A stretch of DNA of 64,000 nt from Diadema setosum. Taxonomy: Eukaryota; Echinodermata; Echinoidea; Diadematoida; Diadematidae. The notes beneath the pieces were generated by a model that was given only the letters and a program-made list of their open reading frames with translations, had not been told where the DNA came from and did no database searches. Each line of letters opens with the position of its first letter. Within the stretch, counting starts at the first letter, position 1. The position numbers were made by a program, and so were the translations under genes. The DNA is taken from positions 36,086,409-36,150,408 of the forward strand of contig CM067066.1 in NCBI GenBank assembly GCA_033980235.1. Direction: 5' to 3'. Of the stretch, positions 1-9,705 are shown one piece after another.

Positions 1-1065
1 TTCTTCAAGCCTCTTACATACTTCTTGATTTGGCTGAGAAATCAAACGATCCTCCAACTCTGCTACCTCTCTTTCTAATTTTTCTCTACTTTCCTTTCTA
101 TTTTTTGACATTTTCTTAGAGTACGTTTGTGTAAATTGACGAATTTTCCATTTCAAAAAATCCCAAAGTACTCTTTTATCCTGAATCTCTTCCTGTAAAT
201 CTCTCTTTAATTTCAAAATTTCTTCCTTCATTTGCTGAACATAAACCATATCATTACATAAACTGTTATTAAATTTCCAATAAGAACTTCTATTTCTTAT
301 TTGATTTTCCCGGATATCCAAAAACCCTAACCCTATTGCGGAATGGTCCGGAGCAATTGAAGACATAATTTCACATTTAACCACAAAGTCTACTAAATCT
401 TCTGAAATTAACCAATAATCCAATCGACTTTGCATAAATGGTACTTTCTGTCTATATGTAAATTGCTTTTTTGTTGGATTTCTCTTCCTCCAAATATCTA
501 CTAAATTCCATACTTCCATAAAATTATCCATTTCCAAAGTAAACCTACTCTGACAAATTGACTTATTTCTACCAACATAATCACACTCTTCATTACGGAT
601 CATATTAAAATCCCCTCCCATTATAACAGATACACCCTCTCTATTCATTTCCCTCAATTGTTCCTCTAACTTCTTTATCATTTGTATTTGCTCTTTTTCT
701 TTTCCCCTAACAGGAAAATACACATTACATAAAATCAATCTTAACCCTTTCAAATTACAATACATCAATATATATCTACCTTCTACATCACTTACCACCT
801 TTTTCATTTCCAATTTTACTGACGAATTAACCAAAATCAAAACTCCTTTACTATGGGAGGTTCCATGACTATAAACACATTGACCGTTCCATTCCGATGT
901 CCATTTATCTTCTACATCTCTTGTACTATATGTTTCTTGTAAAAATACAAAATCTGCCCCTTTCTCCTTACACCAAGCAAAAATTCTCTGCCTTTTACCC
1001 TTTTCTCTTAATCCCTTTACATTTAAAGAAACATAACTACTTTTCCCCTCTCTATTATGCGCCAT
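1..1065 (-). CDS. LINE ORF2, endonuclease part, runs off left edge
   Basis: An uninterrupted 355-codon minus-strand frame starts at the ATG at 1065 and continues past base 1. It shows the apurinic-type endonuclease motifs of non-LTR retrotransposons in order: SLNVKGLR near residue 13, FLQET at 41-45 (catalytic Glu), a SHGTSHSKGV block near 66-75, GRYI at 96-99, NVYFP at 114-118, GGDFN at 150-154, a D-WR-NP-FT block at 190-204, SRLDYWL at 213-219 and PDHSA at 239-243 (catalytic His). A charged, probably helical linker follows. The reverse transcriptase would lie outside the window. The motif spacing resembles the L1/Tx1 group; that clade assignment is inference. The product would nick target DNA to prime reverse transcription. 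No stop or frameshift is seen, so this copy may be young. No ORF1 was recognised to the right of the start. Confidence 0.88.
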   Translation of the reverse strand, partial: MAHNREGKSSYVSLNVKGLREKGKRQRIFAWCKEKGADFVFLQETYSTRDVEDKWTSEWNGQCVYSHGTSHSKGVLILVNSSVKLEMKKVVSDVEGRYILMYCNLKGLRLILCNVYFPVRGKEKEQIQMIKKLEEQLREMNREGVSVIMGGDFNMIRNEECDYVGRNKSICQSRFTLEMDNFMEVWNLVDIWRKRNPTKKQFTYRQKVPFMQSRLDYWLISEDLVDFVVKCEIMSSIAPDHSAIGLGFLDIRENQIRNRSSYWKFNNSLCNDMVYVQQMKEEILKLKRDLQEEIQDKRVLWDFLKWKIRQFTQTYSKKMSKNRKESREKLEREVAELEDRLISQPNQEVCKRLEE

Positions 1066-2225
1066 ATACACACAAAAAAGTGAATCTCAGATTACTGACG
1101 GGAGTGACCACGACAGCAATCCGTAACAAAAATTTGATGTGCATTTCACCATCCACCACGAAATGCCCCCTGGTAACCAAAGAGTGATAAAAACCCCACA
1201 AACGAAGAAGAAAAAAAAAAACCGCACTCGTCCCTAACCCTTATACCTACCCAGCAAAACCTACCCTATCTAACCAATTCCCCACCTGGATCCCCAATAA
1301 AAAGAAATATAACCCTACAATCCACGTACTGACACCAATGAAGCTCAGTACCCTCCAGCAGCCTCTCCTCCTCCCCCGCACTATGTTACGTTAAAAAACC
1401 CCTCCATTCATCTTTTAAATTCTTACCAACAAGAAAAAAAAAAAAAAAGAAAAGAAAAAAAAAATCCTCTCAAAACTTATTTATAATGCCCTTCATCACA
1501 TGCCAGCATTATCCCTACAGCTTAAAAACAATAACCACAACCCAAAACTAATCATCACCCTACTCACCGATGTGCATAATGTCCCCACTACCCGTGTGTC
1601 GTATACACTAAACCTAAACCTTATACACACGCACAAATAAAAAAAAAAAAAAAAAAAATCCAAGTCCATAAAACCACGCCTCCCTTGCACAAAGGTGTGC
1701 TTATTATTACCACCTACATTTTCCTCCATGCTATCTCCCTACGCCCCTAAATCCAGCCCAAAACGTAACTAATTAACGTAATAGCATAAACACACAAACT
1801 ATAATAACCGGACTCACACATAGGACGACACGCCCGGACATGATGAAACTCGAAGTACACGAAAGGACATTCCACAACTGGGGGCATTAACTTAAAAATG
1901 GCTTAAATCAGAGACCGAATTAATCTTCCATCTATTTGTATACCGTGCGTATTGTCACTGCATAAAACAGATAAGAAACTTGCGTTCATTACAAATGTCA
2001 TACCGATACACATCATACAATGCGTACATATCAAACTTCATAGGAAACATGGGTTGTTCAATACAACCTGACCCTTACGCAAGCCGGGCTCCCCAAACAT
2101 AAGTCTTCCTTGCCCGCCAAAATATAACCCAGCGCTTTTTACCTCAACATTGACCAATGGCCTCCATCCAAACCATTAATCCGTGTTGGAATGTATTTAA
2201 CCAGCTTTCCTCCCTAGACACATTG
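1066..2225 (-). other. Probable 5' leader of the LINE and flanking DNA, no gene seen
   Basis: AT-rich DNA with homopolymer runs (A-rich at 1434-1465 and 1638-1658). On the minus strand it lies upstream of the LINE endonuclease frame and could be its 5' leader. No ORF1-like coiled-coil or zinc-knuckle frame is visible. The 5' end of the element could not be fixed. Confidence 0.3.
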
Positions 2226-2229
2226 CTCC

Positions 2230-2455
2230 TGAGTTATTTCCCGATACACACATTTGATTCAAGACCATAGACAATAACATAAAAATTCAGTAATTAAAGC
2301 ACAAACGACATGAAAAGTACCTTGTTTGTATACCTTAATACACACATTTCCCGAAACACACATTTCAAAACCTTAGGCAGTAACATGAATAATCGGTGAT
2401 TAAAACATAAGAGAGATGAAACCTTCCCTGTTTATATATCTTGCATCTGTTCACA
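2230..2455. repeat. Two tandem copies of a ~110-bp AT-rich unit
   Basis: Two adjacent diverged copies share, in order, a TTTCCCGA-ACACACATTT block, an ACC-TAG-CA-TAACAT block, an AATTAAA-type stretch and a TTGTTTATAT-CTT block. The first begins near 2237 and the second near 2347. No coding potential is evident. Confidence 0.5.
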
Positions 2456-4680
2456 ACCTGAACCAAACAGAACCCAAACTTATCTGCACATGTGGAGTAT
2501 GCATGCATTATAAAATGACATACTGATAGCTCTTGGCTTATCGAGTGCTCATACCCGTGAACCCTGTGTGCCTACATAACCTAAACTTCATTTCCTCTGG
2601 TATAACACTTGAGATATTCAATACTACTCCGACCCTAACATGAAATAGAGCTCTCGCCCCCAAACCTCTGGCTCCTTCCAGAACATTGCAAAACGAAAGA
2701 ATCTGCATATTTATAAATGCACATTTCCTCTACTATATAAGCTCTGTGACATCCCAGGTCAAAACACCGGCGTCGAGCATTTCTAATTAGCATGACAGTT
2801 AATCCCATCAAATGAACCCGTTCTGTGTGCACTGGTTGTCGTTGATTTTACTCTTTCTAAAGAACAAAACACTCTTAGCAAGGTGCTCTTCGATTGCTAA
2901 ATGTATTACAGTGTAATCGATCATGAAAAGGCAGATCGCTGCTCGCTTGTCTCATTTCTACGCTGGCTAGCTGAGCGTGCACCGTACTGCCTGCTGTACA
3001 ACCTGCTGTTGCTATAGCTGTGCGTGGTGACTTCACCAACATACTTCTACCCGCGGTAATTGTGAAAAAAGATCGAGTTCGGAGGCCAGAAACAGTGTAG
3101 TTCATGTTGATTTGGATGAACCAGTACTGGTGGCAATTCTGCCTGCCTGCGTTCGGAAGCTTGTAAATTTCCGATCGGTTGCGCGCGCTTGTGGAGAGGG
3201 ACGCGCCGTCAAAGATAAGGTCCGTGTCAAAACTAATGCCAAGGCGAGGATATTCTAACGAGTACAATATTGTACTGCATGCAGTGAGCTGATCATTGTA
3301 CTTACCTTGAATATGCAGCATCATCGCAAATATTGTTGTTCACCAAACGAACCACGTGTAACAACTTTCGTAAAGTTATATCTAAGGTTCATTATCAGCA
3401 AAAAAATAAGGGGAAAATAAACAAATGACAGTAAATAGAAGTGAAGAGATTGTATGCTAGTACTATTATGCGGTCTCTTCGAACCGAAGAAACTTGACAC
3501 CCCACCCATCTCCCCCGTGGAAATTTCCACAAAACCAGGTGCCACACCCAGGTGCGTGCCAGACGAAAGAATGCGCGCCCTGGATTCTGTAATTAAACAG
3601 CGTGTAAATAACATGGAAATATCGATCAAAGAACTTCCTCTGAGTTGATCATTGCAAAGATATGATTCTAGATAGCCTTTCTTTTGGTGCATGGTAGGAA
3701 ATATCGAACAGTCGATTATAGCGTACACTGTACTTGTTCGAATAATTTTATTTGTTCCCTGGACAATGAAAAGGATTGATTAATCGCTGGACTAAAACAT
3801 GCAATCACAAAAATACATGAAAGGTCTCGTATAGAATACGTACGAGTAAGTCCTATGTGATGAAGCCACCAGCCGGTTAGACAGCAAAATCATGACAATG
3901 AATTTCACGCTCATCAAAGCTGCTTATTACTTTTCAAAGTTTTGGCTATCAACATTCGTTCGTGAGTGGTTTTGGATTTGTTTTTTTTTCCCTCGCCAAA
4001 AAGACCTAAATGATTTCTCCATATCTAACGTCATACAATGTACAACTGTTTACCGCATTCGATTATTTTCATGACAAGCAGGTTCTAATATTCTCCACGT
4101 TCACCTGCCACTCGATGAAGACCAGTTGGTACACACACCTCCTCTCACGAGGGACAAAGGAATATAGGGATGTCTTGAAGTCCACGTGTCCATTAACAAG
4201 AAAATATCACTGTAAAATAGATATATTTGTGGCATGAAGCTTCCATGAATTGTCACTGGCATGTAATGCATTGTGTAGACAAAAGGAAAACGAAAACAAA
4301 TAAAAAAAAATATGCATTTTTCTTTCGCAAATCTTGGTGGACTCCACGCAAAAACTCTCGCGTTTTCAGTAATAATGGCAGAGTAAGGTATCAAGTCTGT
4401 GTTATCGATGAAAAAATAACGAAGCATATCAACTTTTATTACTCTCAGAATATTGCCAGTTTACTAACTGACTTAGAAGACACCATCCTTCGTGTTTTGG
4501 CGACGATCATGACACATAACTTGGGATTCAAGAAAATGATATCACAGCTATCTATGACCGAGAAGACGATTTTTTTTTTTATATGTTCGGATTTAATACT
4601 AATGATATTTTTTTTTTATATGAGAAATATGACAGATGATGCGAATATTTTATTTGGGTTGATGCAGTTTATTGACATGA
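2456..4680. other. Unassigned region, no convincing gene
   Basis: Short open frames occur on both strands but none shows a recognisable domain. A good minus-strand splice donor (CAAG followed by gtaagt, about 3305-3315) follows a short open frame, so a minus-strand exon is possible but unproven. Bases 3131-3176 resemble 16593-16638 in inverted orientation. Confidence 0.3.
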
Positions 4681-5761
4681 AAAGAATTTTCTCGTTCACC
4701 ATGCCCCTCGCGAGACGAATCAGTCTATGAACGTTCTCGCGGGGAACAAAACGCTAATTCTGGCAGGCGGGGGCGTGGGGGCATTGTGTTCGCACTTTCT
4801 CGCGGGGGACCAAACGTTTTCTCGCGGGGAACCTTTTGTGTATTTAAGCACTTTCTCGCGGGGGACCTATTGTGTCAGCACTTTTCTCGCGGGGGACCAT
4901 TCGCTTTCTCGCGAGGGACCAACCACATCGCGTGCGGACCGTCCAAGACTGCATCGTATAGGAACTCACCTTAAGCAAGTTTGTGTACTGTCACTGAAAG
5001 ATAAAGGCACTAGAACATAACAACCTCTTTGTCCTCTAAAATTATAATTGCGGATTCACTAATCATAAACTCTCGTGTTTTGGTGACGATCATGAGTAGG
5101 CGCCTACACAAAACGGAAAAATTGTCTCGGATCCCAGCAAAAAAAAAAAAAAAAAAAAAAAAATATTTTTTACAGTCTTACAAAAGTGTATTAACGTAAG
5201 TTTAATTTGCTGTCAATGAAAAATAAAGACAAAAAACTCTTATTCCTCGACGAATATAATGGCGAGTTCACCAATAAACGTTAAAGACAGTAATCTTCGT
5301 GTTTTGGTGACGATCATAAGTACATGAAACAAAACAAAACAAAAAATAAGTCGGATTCAAGCAAATACGGTTCACAAAAAGATTTCCCACATAACAATCA
5401 TACATTAAAAACTGTGCTGGTATGTTTTTGTATGAGAAAATGAAAAAAGACAGATGACGATTCTTATATACGAATACGTTAATTGGGTTGATGTTTTTTA
5501 TTGACACGAAGGGATTTTGTTCTTTTCTCGTTTAACATGCCCTTGGCGTACCGTGTATGAACACTGTCGCGGGTGACCAAACGCTTCCTTTCGGGGGGGG
5601 GGGGGGGGGGGGCATTGTGTTGGCACTATCTCGCGGGGGACCAAACATTTTCTCGCGGGGAACCTTTTGTGTATACGCACTTTCTCGCGGGGGACCTATT
5701 GTGTGAGCACTTTTCTCGCGGGGGACCATTCGCTTTCTCGCGAGGTACCAACCACATCGCG

Positions 5762-5884
5762 TTGATTGTACCACATTATGTTTTTTGTACAGTGTATATC
5801 ATACGGACTTGCTGAAAAACAGCCTAACGGCTGAGTGCAAGTATTTTTTACCCGTGTTTAAATAAAACAAACAAACAAACAAAG
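5762..5884 (+). mobile_element. Short retroposon tail ending in (AAAC)n
   Basis: A 120-bp block interrupts the G-rich module just after ACCAACCACATCGCG. It ends with TTTAAATAAAACAAACAAAC, after which module-associated sequence (GACAGTAATC) resumes. The AATAAA plus simple-repeat tail is typical of a SINE or a 5'-truncated LINE. The family is not recognised. Confidence 0.5.
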
Positions 5885-6869
5885 ACAGTAATCTTCGTGT
5901 TTTTGTGACGATCGTAAGTACACGAAACAAAAAATTAAGTCGGATTCAAGCAAATACGGTTCACAAAAATATTTCCCTAGGCTCACAACAATCATACTTT
6001 AAAAACTGTGCTGGTATGTTCTTGTATGAGAAAATGAAAAGAAAAGACAGATGACGATTCTTATATACGAATACGTTAATTGGGTTGATGCTTTTTATTG
6101 ACACGAAGGGATTTTGTTCTTTTCTCGTTTAACATGCCCTTGGCGTACCGTGTATGAACACTGTCGCGGGTGACCAAACGCTTCCTTTCGGGGGGGGGGG
6201 GGGGGGCATTGTGTTGGCACTATTTGGGGGGGACCAAACGTTTTCTCGCGGGGAACCTTTTGTGTATACGCACTTTCTCGCGGGGGACCTATTGTGTGAG
6301 CACTTTTCTCGCGGGGGACCAACCACATCGCGTACGGACTGTCCAAGACTGCACCATATAGGAACTCACCTGACGCAAGTTTGTGTACTGTCACTGAAAG
6401 ATAAAGGCACTAGAACAAAACAACCTCTTCGTCCTCTAAAATTATAATTGCGAATTCACTTATCATAATCTTTCGTGTTTTGGTAACGATTATGAGTAGG
6501 CGCCTACACAAAACGGAAAAATCATCTCGGATCCCAGCAAAAATGATATCTTTTACAGTTTGCTATTACAAAAGTGTATCTAACGTAAGTTTTATTTGCT
6601 GTCAATGAAAAATATAGACAAAACTCTCGTATTCCTCGACGAATAATGGCGAGTTCACCAAGAACGTTAAAGACAGTAATCTTTGTGTTTTGATGACGGT
6701 CATAAGCACACGAAACAAAAATTTAAGCCGGATTCAAGCAAATACGGTTCACAAAAAGACTTCCCTAGGCTCACAACAATCATACTTTAAAAACTGTGCT
6801 GGTATGTTTTTGTATGAGAAAATGAAAAGAAAAGACAGATGACGATTCTTATATACGAATACGTTAATT

Positions 6870-6874
6870 GGGTT
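6870..6874. repeat. Target-site duplication GGGTT, left copy
   Basis: GGGTT directly precedes the left LTR and is repeated at 9706-9710 directly after the right LTR. Joining the two flanks recreates the uninterrupted host repeat seen near 5477. Confidence 0.85.
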
Positions 6875-7240
6875 TTTGTGTATGTATGTGAATGGAGAGG
6901 ACTATCGTGATATGAGAGAGACAAGTCTGACATGTCTTGCTCTGTGCAGGTCGGAGAGGCAATCTGTTTATTGCAGCCAGTATGGCTGATTATATAACAA
7001 GTGGAGAACAGTGCCGTACTGTATTTACAGTCATGGGATGAAGAGGGTGGATGGCAGAGGAAGTGAGATGAACAGGTGGCGATGTTTGTATGTGAGGTAA
7101 TGAGGCATGGTGGTGGCTGGAGAAAGGAATGTCAGGTTGACCGTGAGAAAGATAGGATAGAGTGACCAAAGCAGTGATGGTGAAATGATAGCATGAGATG
7201 GTACAATCGTTGTATACACATTTATGTACAGACATAATAT
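6875..7240 (-). repeat. LTR (3' LTR in the element's orientation)
   Basis: 366 bp, matching 9340-9705 at every position I compared. On the minus strand it begins ATATTATGTC and ends ATACACAAA. It contains a TATATAA box and, a short distance downstream, AATAAA next to a small hairpin (CAGCCAGTATGGCTG on the plus strand). The ends are not the canonical TG...CA, but the boundaries are set by the target duplication and the polypurine tract. Confidence 0.9.
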
Positions 7241-7250
7241 CCCTCCCCTT
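7241..7250 (-). other. Polypurine tract
   Basis: Minus strand AAGGGGAGGG abuts the LTR start ATATTATG. This is the expected primer position for plus-strand DNA synthesis. Confidence 0.8.
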
Positions 7251-7464
7251 GTTGAAAGAAAGAAAAGTCAAGAAAGAAGTCTCGCAGGAGTATGAGTGAG
7301 CAAGCAGGAAAGTCGAAGGATCAGGGCATGTGAAATTGGGGAGGCTCTTTACATAACAATGTTTCTAGGCAAAACATGATAAAGACAAAATGCAGAAAAC
7401 AGAGTTCAATATCCTTTCGACAATGTCCAACTAATTATATACAATCATTACATAGTTGGTATGA

Positions 7465-7684
7465 GATGAGCGGGGTAGGTGGTAGGGGAAATGGAATGAC
7501 CATATGACCAGTAATGACTTCTCCAGAGTGTGGATGGAGAGAAAGGAATGTCGGAATCGGAAACAGAGAGACCGCAGAAAGGATGACCGAAAGGGTGATT
7601 ACGTAATGGAAATGTGAGATGATACAAGTAGCCGCTAACGACTTGAGCAGCAGACAGTCGTATAAACACAATATCCCTCCCCTT
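7465..7684 (-). repeat. Diverged relic of a second LTR end plus polypurine tract
   Basis: This stretch inside the element matches the end of the LTR in order but with many changes: GGAGA-AAGGAATGTC, GATGACCGA, ATGTGAGATGATACA, then ACACAATATCCCTCCCCTT at 7666-7684. The last block repeats the LTR/polypurine junction at 7233-7250. It looks like an old duplicated or captured 3' terminus. Confidence 0.6.
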
Positions 7685-8635
7685 CCAGACAGATAGCTAG
7701 AGGCGATAGATTGAGACCAAGAGGAAATGAAAACAATAACATTGGTAGCACGAGTAAAGCACTTGGAAACATTGAGAGTTGAGAAATAAGGATGGAAGGG
7801 AAAATTCACACAAAACTGTATTTACAAGCGAAGTAGAATGCATAGGCAATACACTGAAAACTGTAACAGGTGCAGTTCGATATGGTATAATGCTGAACTT
7901 TTCTGTTGCACCTGCAATTGCATATGACACTTCGTTATAATGAGCTGAAATGTGAAAACAACTTTCTTCCTTTTGTAGCTTAGCATTAAAACTGAATCAA
8001 ATACAAAACAACCAAATTGCAAATCTATCTTTATCTGGTTATCGCTTTTAGTTTCCTGCAGAGTGTAAAATGCACTCATTGCTTTTATGCGTTTGGCTTT
8101 CTATTTTTTTTTTTACCAAAGTTCAAGTCCATCTTGGTCAGTCCTTTGTTTTCTCCTATGATCCAAATTTAACTTATTTACACAGCAAACTTAGTTTTCA
8201 TTCACATTCTCAATCGCAGTCGGGGGCAGTCCATGTTCATTCACTTAAAATTCCCCGTTTGTCATTAATGTTTTTTCGTCGTCACTGGTCGTGGTCGATG
8301 TGGGAAATCTTCCGCGTTGTTCGTAGTCGCTCTCGTTTCACACTGCATGGTCGTTATTGAAGTCGCTGTCGTCATCGGGTCACACTGGTCGTTGTTGATG
8401 TTCACAGCTTTCGAAGTCGCGCTCTGGTCTCACATGTGTCGAATCATTATCCTCTCCTTGGGATCAAAATAGTCTGTCGCGGTTGTCCTGATGTTTCGTG
8501 GTCGTCACTCCGATGTGTTCGTCGTTCGATGTCCGGTGTACGCTGTTCCTCGTGGTCTGCACTCTGATGCGGTTGTCATTCTGATGTTTTTCGTTGTCGT
8601 CAGCTGTCAGTCCAATGTCATGATTTTCCCTTGCA

Positions 8636-8945
8636 GTCTGGCCATGCTGCATGTTTTTAAGATGCTCGGGCCGTGGATGAAAATCGTAATCCACTCGCTT
8701 TTCTCAGTTCAGTCGCATTACGCTCGATCTGGCGTTGCGCTACAGTCGATCTGGTATCTGGCCTTGCTGCACATTTTTTTTCTCAATCGGTGCTCGGGCC
8801 GTGGATGGCTGGTCCACTCGGCGATGTTCGATCGCAAGTTCTGTCGGCCTTTTTTTTCCCTGGTCGATGGTCTGGCCATGCTGCATGCTGCTGATGCTCG
8901 GGCCGTGGACGGCTGGTCCACTCGACGATGCGTGATGATCGCTAA
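8636..8945. repeat. Three ~115-bp tandem repeats inside the LTR element
   Basis: The blocks GGCCATGCTGCAT (near 8640, 8760 and 8873) are each followed by GCTCGGGCCGTGGA. In the last two copies GGCTGGTCCACTCG and a CGATG block follow. Copy spacing is about 120 and 113 bp. Their role is unknown. Confidence 0.65.
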
Positions 8946-9323
8946 ATTGGTTCGCAAAGTCTCTTCCTTGTCGATGTCGTAATCATTCTCTCATGTTCAT
9001 GGTCACTGTTGTCCACTGGAGCTGGTAGTCATGGTGCCATGCTCGGATTTATTGTTGTCACTTTCTAGTGCAGGGTCGATCGTCGCGTCGGTACATCGGT
9101 TTCTTCTCGATCCGTTTGTTAGATGGGCTCGTGTGCCGTCATTCTGTGTTCACAGTCTGTACTGCTTTGATGGTGCATGAACCATGGGCAATGTCTCGTC
9201 TCTGTAGCCTAGAGTTACTCGTTCTCCTCGTCGATCTCGATCTCCTCCCTTTCCTCCATGCTGGAGCAGGGAGGTCACCTCCCTGACTGGAGGCAGCTGT
9301 ACGTTGAGCACACAGCGGTCCTA

Positions 9324-9337
9324 CATCCTCGTCGCCA
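9324..9337 (-). other. Primer-binding site, tRNA-Ser type
   Basis: The minus strand reads TGGCGACGAGGATG two bases inside the LTR. Its complement, CATCCTCGTCGCCA, matches the 3' end plus CCA of animal tRNA-Ser(GCT) as I recall it. This placement and match are typical for minus-strand priming. Confidence 0.75.
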
Positions 9338-9339
9338 TT

Positions 9340-9705
9340 TTTGTGTATGTATGTGAATGGAGAGGACTATCGTGATATGAGAGAGACAAGTCTGACATGT
9401 CTTGCTCTGTGCAGGTCGGAGAGGCAATCTGTTTATTGCAGCCAGTATGGCTGATTATATAACAAGTGGAGAACAGTGCCGTACTGTATTTACAGTCATG
9501 GGATGAAGAGGGTGGATGGCAGAGGAAGTGAGATGAACAGGTGGCGATGTTTGTATGTGAGGTAATGAGGCATGGTGGTGGCTGGAGAAAGGAATGTCAG
9601 GTTGACCGTGAGAAAGATAGGATAGAGTGACCAAAGCAGTGATGGTGAAATGATAGCATGAGATGGTACAATCGTTGTATACACATTTATGTACAGACAT
9701 AATAT
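9340..9705 (-). repeat. LTR (5' LTR in the element's orientation)
   Basis: Second 366-bp copy, apparently identical to 6875-7240. It is followed by the GGGTT target duplication at 9706-9710 and then by the resumed host repeat (GATGTTTTTTATTGACACG). Confidence 0.9.

Larger units (their letters stand above)
6875..9705 (-). mobile_element. Complete non-autonomous LTR retrotransposon, recent insertion
   Basis: Two direct repeats of 366 bp (6875-7240 and 9340-9705) flank 2,099 bp and are bounded by a 5-bp target duplication GGGTT (6870-6874, 9706-9710). The empty site is visible in sister copies of the host repeat (TTAATTGGGTTGATG near 5477). Reading the minus strand, the order is LTR, a 2-nt gap, a primer site TGGCGACGAGGATG (9337-9324), internal DNA, a polypurine tract AAGGGGAGGG (7250-7241), LTR. 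The LTR carries TATATAA and AATAAA on the same strand, which confirms orientation. I see no gag, protease, reverse transcriptase or integrase frame, so the element must be mobilised in trans. I found no difference between the two LTRs, implying recent movement. Confidence 0.9.

Noticed and set aside
2875..3324. 149-codon minus-strand frame followed by a good donor
   Set aside because: No family signal in any frame, and part of it is a repeated block found inverted at 16.6 kb.
3454..3648. Open frame with a Cys-containing, BPI-like stretch (MRALDSVIKQ ... KELPL), considered as exon 7 of the partial paralog
   Set aside because: The phase at its left end and the distance from the cysteine to the end do not match the full gene, the donor (gttgat) is poor, and it lies 13.5 kb from the next exon.
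4727..6447. Frames with repeated FSRG / FLAGD / REKMF peptides
   Set aside because: They arise from the TCTCGCGGGGGACC module and its complement; no codon-level conservation beyond the DNA repeat.
7241..9339. Search for gag, protease, reverse transcriptase or integrase inside the LTR element
   Set aside because: No frame with any of these motifs on either strand; longest frames are short and compositional.
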